A DNA stretch of 20,498 nucleotides. Origin: a virus. Shown here piece after piece: positions 18,446 through 20,498 of the stretch (positions are counted from its first letter, which is position 1; each line of letters starts with the position of its first letter). Position numbers and translations under genes: made by a program. The DNA lies in IMG/VR virus record IMGVR_UViG_3300027712_000189, positions 1-20,498 of that record, one strand, 5' to 3'. The notes below the pieces were generated by a model, which saw only the letters and a list, made by a program, of their open reading frames with translations, was not told the DNA's origin and searched no databases.

Positions 18446-19585
18446 TCAACGTTTTGGAGTCAGCGCCCAAAACTCAGCGGCCATCCTCCCGGTTACGGTT
18501 TCGCCGCTGACGGTCAAAACGGCTCTATAATGTTGAAATAAAGTATTTTCGGACCCAGAGTGCCCCATTATCGCCTGAAGCTGCGCTCGGTTTTGAAACA
18601 TGGCGTAATACATGGTCGCAAATGTATGACGCAAAATATCATGCGGCCAAACGTCACGCAAACCAGCAGCATCGCGAAGCCTCTCCATGCGCTTGCGGTG
18701 CCCTGTGACTTGAAATTGAGTATCAGATGATACTTCTGCACACCATTCTCTGAGTAATTTCAACCCAATGGGTTCCAACAATATGACTCGAGTCTGAGCC
18801 GTCTTGGATGCTCTGGCCGTTATGCGTAGGTTTCCCGACTCAAGGTCCAACCTATTGCGCTCGAGTCTAGCAATTTCCTGCGGGCGAACGCCTGCAAACA
18901 GCGCCAATGCCAGCCATCCCAAAAGGATTCGATGTTCCGAAAGCTGTGCACATTCCAAAAGTCGACGTGATTCCGTAACACCAAAAGACAAAATTTCAAC
19001 GGCTTCAGGTTTAGCCAGGCGAATGTAGTTCTCGTCACCGGCAAGCGGATTTCTTGTCGCGTGCTTGTTGCGCACGAGCCATTTACAAAAAGTTTTGAGC
19101 GTCGACAGAATCCTGCGTTGAGTCGCTGGCGCAAAGCCGTTGCCGGTGACGTAGGCTTTCACAAAGTCAGCCGTTAACTCGGAGAGTCCGTCCGAGTTTG
19201 CCATGAATTGCCCAAGCACCTGACGAACGTCGCGAATGTGCGACTCAGACCGGCGAAGCTGTTTCAATTCTTCGAGATAGGATTCAACTAACCTTTCGTG
19301 AGACGTTGCTGGACCAACAATGGTCCGGCCTGCGTAAAACGCTTCTAGCGCTTCGGTCAGCGTCAGGCCGTCCGCGGCCAACCTGTTGAGCCAGCCGGTG
19401 ACGACGGGATCCTGAGCAAATGCTGCAACGCCTCGGTCTTCTTTGGCGTCTTTTGCCTGACGCAAAGCCTGTAACGCCTCGCCCTTGGTTGAAAAATTCT
19501 TTCGGATCCGTTTTGCACCAATCACGCCCAAGTCGAGCTGCCAAACCTTGGCTCCACTGGGTAACACGCGCTCACGAATTTTCAT
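18446..19585 (-). CDS. int: Tyrosine recombinase / phage integrase
   Basis: The catalytic set is complete: Arg234 in LFAGVRPQEIARL, Lys261 in ASKTAQTR, His315 and Arg319 in HDILRHTFATMY, His342 in IMGHSG and the nucleophile Tyr353 in FQHYRAV. An N-terminal arm-binding-type region and a SAM-like core-binding domain (about residues 90-180, including RRSESHIRDVRQVLGQFM) come first. 379 residues from ATG 19585; GTG at 19621 would add 12 residues. It should act on the tRNA-Arg 3' half found next to it. It lies beside repeats that fit arm-type sites. Motifs are clear; the choice of start is uncertain. Confidence 0.94.
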   Translation of the reverse strand: MKIRERVLPSGAKVWQLDLGVIGAKRIRKNFSTKGEALQALRQAKDAKEDRGVAAFAQDPVVTGWLNRLAADGLTLTEALEAFYAGRTIVGPATSHERLVESYLEELKQLRRSESHIRDVRQVLGQFMANSDGLSELTADFVKAYVTGNGFAPATQRRILSTLKTFCKWLVRNKHATRNPLAGDENYIRLAKPEAVEILSFGVTESRRLLECAQLSEHRILLGWLALALFAGVRPQEIARLERNRLDLESGNLRITARASKTAQTRVILLEPIGLKLLREWCAEVSSDTQFQVTGHRKRMERLRDAAGLRDVWPHDILRHTFATMYYAMFQNRAQLQAIMGHSGSENTLFQHYRAVLTVSGETVTGRMAAEFWALTPKR

Positions 19586-19602
19586 TTTCACACTGTAAAA
19601 GC

Positions 19603-19610
19603 GTGTGACG
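19603..19610 (+). repeat. GTGTGACG repeat unit near integrase start
   Basis: One of several GTGTGACG octamers around the attachment site. Others are at 19675, 19856 and 19932; inverted copies are at 19690 and 19946. Confidence 0.45.
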
Positions 19611-19631
19611 TTGTGTGCCACATTTTAACGC

Positions 19632-19671
19632 TAAAACGTGGTAAAACGTGGTAAAACGTGGCAAAACGTGC
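19632..19671 (+). repeat. Four tandem 10-base repeats, likely integrase arm sites
   Basis: TAAAACGTGG three times and then CAAAACGTGC, at exact 10-base steps, about one helical turn, so all face the same side of the helix. CACACGTTTT, the inverted core of the same motif, occurs at 19693-19702 and 19949-19958. Tandem repeats between an integrase and its core site are typical arm-type sites. Confidence 0.7.
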
Positions 19672-19674
19672 CCC

Positions 19675-19697
19675 GTGTGACGTCCTAGGCGTCACAC
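19675..19697. repeat. Imperfect palindrome, left of the core
   Basis: GTGTGACG ... CGTCACAC arms around TCCTAGG. It differs from the perfect copy at 19932 by one inserted T and an altered centre. Followed on the plus strand by six Ts, but there is no plus-strand gene to terminate. Confidence 0.7.
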
Positions 19698-19711
19698 GTT
19701 TTTTCAGAGGG

Positions 19712-19733
19712 AAGTGCTTAACATGAAGCACTT
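19712..19733. repeat. 8-base inverted repeat next to the core
   Basis: AAGTGCTT and AAGCACTT with a 6-base loop. A degraded version (AAGTGCTT ... AACGCTT) is at 19906-19928 on the other side of the core, so it is part of the attachment-site symmetry. Confidence 0.55.
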
Positions 19734-19737
19734 AAAG

Positions 19738-19781
19738 TGGCGCGCCCGACTGGATTCGAACCAGTGACCGACGGATTAGAA
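19738..19781 (-). other. attP core: tRNA-Arg(TCT) 3' half
   Basis: The minus strand carries anticodon TCT (19780-19778) with its 3' loop, the anticodon stem's 3' side, variable region, a full T-arm (ACTGG-TTCGAAT-CCAGT), the acceptor 3' strand CGGGCGC, G73 and CCA. The 5' half is absent; no CGGGCGC partner lies upstream. Homology ends at T33 (19781), placing the crossover at the anticodon loop. Phages often use such tRNA ends. Similar repeats on both flanks indicate attP. Confidence 0.85.
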
Positions 19782-19931
19782 AGCCTCAGTCAAAATTTCG
19801 ATGTTCTCTGAAAGGTCATGATGCCAATGGGCTTGCATTGATTTGAAAATCCGTCGTGTGACGCTTTGTGACGCCTTTCAGAAGGATTTTATTTCTCTTT
19901 TCTGTAAGTGCTTTATTATGAACGCTTCAAT

Positions 19932-19953
19932 GTGTGACGCCTAGGCGTCACAC
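19932..19953. repeat. Perfect 22-base palindrome, right of the core
   Basis: GTGTGACGCCT and its reverse complement, directly joined (centre CCTAGG), about 150 bases right of the core. The same motif, slightly damaged, lies about 40 bases left of it. A likely excisionase, integrase or host-factor site. Confidence 0.85.
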
Positions 19954-20135
19954 GTTTTGCTGCGAATGTTCAAACAAAGCGCCAAAATGTACCAACATTT
20001 GACCTGAATGTACGCGCATGAATGCGTTTTGTTCGAGTTCGCCTGGACAAAAAAACGCCCAACTCAAGATGTGCTGGCTCACAAGCAACTTTAAGGCAAC
20101 GACTTAAGTGAGTAAAAATCCGGACATTCAACACG

Positions 20136-20155
20136 TTTTCAAAATAAATTGAAAA
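20136..20155 (-). terminator. Weak hairpin downstream of the HTH gene
   Basis: TTTTCAA and TTGAAAA around a 6-base loop, 7 bases downstream of the stop at 20162. AT-rich, and no T-run follows on the minus strand, so terminator function is doubtful. Confidence 0.3.
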
Positions 20156-20161
20156 TGACGA

Positions 20162-20425
20162 CTAACTCGGGATGCGATAGTGCGGCGTCACGATCACCTT
20201 GCCGCTCGTTGTGACCGCCTTGAATTTACGCATCTCCGCATTTCGGCGCTTCAGCAAAACGCGAATGTTTTGATGATCACGCCCGGTGGCCTCACAAATT
20301 TGCGCCATCGTGGCCCAGCCTTCTCCTTCGGGCGGGAAGCCGACGTTGAGCTCCCCGGCAAGGGCCGTGAGCCAGCCTACACTGGGAGTTTGAATGTCTG
20401 ACTTTTGGTTTCTTTTGCTAGCCAT
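20162..20425 (-). CDS. Small winged-helix-like DNA-binding protein
   Basis: 87 residues with a Lys/Arg-rich start (MASKRNQKSD) and a helix-turn-helix-like centre (WATMAQICEATGRDHQNIRVLLKRRNAEM, about residues 37-65), followed by a short beta wing (FKAVTTSGKVIVTPHYRI). It is the nearest gene to the right arm of attP. It could be an excisionase or regulator; neither is proven. Its ATG overlaps the end of the upstream frame by 8 bases, so it belongs to a transcript entering from the right, and may end at 20162. Confidence 0.65.
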   Translation of the reverse strand: MASKRNQKSDIQTPSVGWLTALAGELNVGFPPEGEGWATMAQICEATGRDHQNIRVLLKRRNAEMRKFKAVTTSGKVIVTPHYRIPS

Positions 20426-20498
20426 ACTTGCGTTTCGTTATCGGCAAATTCTCCCCAGGCAAACCCTCTGGACCAACTCGTGGTTGCGCGTCTCTGGG
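20418..20498 (-). CDS. Partial C-terminus of an unknown gene
   Basis: A frame enters from the right edge and ends with TAG at 20418, overlapping the next ATG by 8 bases. Only 26 residues are visible (PRDAQPRVGPEGLPGENLPI then TKRKYG), rich in Pro and Gly with a basic end. The overlap and direction suggest it is a real upstream gene. Function cannot be told. Confidence 0.45.
   Translation of the reverse strand, partial: PRDAQPRVGPEGLPGENLPITKRKYG

Larger units (their letters stand above)
19785..20161. other. Gene-free right arm of the attachment region
   Basis: No convincing gene. It holds GTGTGACG at 19856, TTGTGACGCC at 19866, the perfect palindrome at 19932, a short hairpin (AAATGT-ACCA-ACATTT near 19986) and an AATCCGTCG copy (19848-19856) that is the reverse complement of the tRNA anticodon-stem region. 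The rest reads as AT-rich non-coding DNA. Confidence 0.6.

Noticed and set aside
19675-19704. Rho-independent terminator (hairpin plus T6) on the plus strand
   Set aside because: No plus-strand gene ends nearby, and the same palindrome recurs at 19932 without a full T-run; it fits an attachment-site element better.
19738-19783. Complete tRNA gene
   Set aside because: Only the 3' half from the anticodon loop on is present; no D-arm or 5' acceptor strand upstream.
19738-19953. attL or attR of an integrated prophage
   Set aside because: The same repeat families occur on both flanks of the core, and its orientation would place the integrase on the host side.

Overview
The window is almost certainly one continuous stretch of a temperate tailed-phage (siphovirus-like, lambda-type packaging) genome. 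It carries a GpA-type large terminase, a lambda-family portal, an ERF/SSB/RuvC-like recombination set, an initiator plus helicase replication pair and a tyrosine integrase, nearly all on the minus strand. The host cannot be fixed from sequence alone. Shine-Dalgarno (SD) sites and a bacterial tRNA-Arg(TCT) 3' half point to a bacterium. The style of the integrase and of the small phage proteins makes me think of Verrucomicrobiota or a similar Gram-negative group, but that is a weak inference.

Layout, read in the direction of transcription (right to left). At 20498-20162 are the end of an unknown gene and a small helix-turn-helix gene. At 20161-19586 is a gene-free block with the attachment site: a 44-base tRNA-Arg 3' half flanked on both sides by related repeats, so it looks like attP rather than one end of an integrated prophage. 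At 19585-18446 is the integrase. At 18375-17750 is a control region with two ribbon-helix-helix genes, four copies of an operator-like palindrome and a 7-base minisatellite inside the second regulator gene. From about 17750 to 8400 runs a tightly packed early operon in which most neighbours overlap by 4 bases (ATGA or GTGA): small accessory proteins, RuvC-like resolvase, ERF annealing protein, SSB-like protein, a DNA-mimicking frameshift arrangement that joins a conserved protein to an HNH domain, ParB-DUF4326 fusion, DnaB/RepA-like helicase, an initiator gene containing an iteron-type origin, a coiled-coil protein, dNMP kinase and more small genes. From 8403 to 1 is the late module: small terminase, large terminase, an ATP-dependent DNA ligase with an extra C-terminal domain, a gpW-like connector, portal, and two small genes sharing a duplicated N-terminus. 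A three-gene plus-strand island (2658-3543) interrupts the late module and looks like a moron.

Two expression styles contrast sharply. Early genes use SD sequences and ATGA coupling. Six late genes that do not overlap an upstream gene's coding start lack a clear SD but carry the box GTTGACA (once ATTGACA) exactly 14 (once 15) bases before the start codon. I could not match this to a -35/-10 promoter, and I consider it the most novel signal here. Other strong candidates for follow-up are the A-AAA-AAA slippery site with a hairpin 5 bases downstream, the minisatellite-tailed regulator, and the attP arm-site array.
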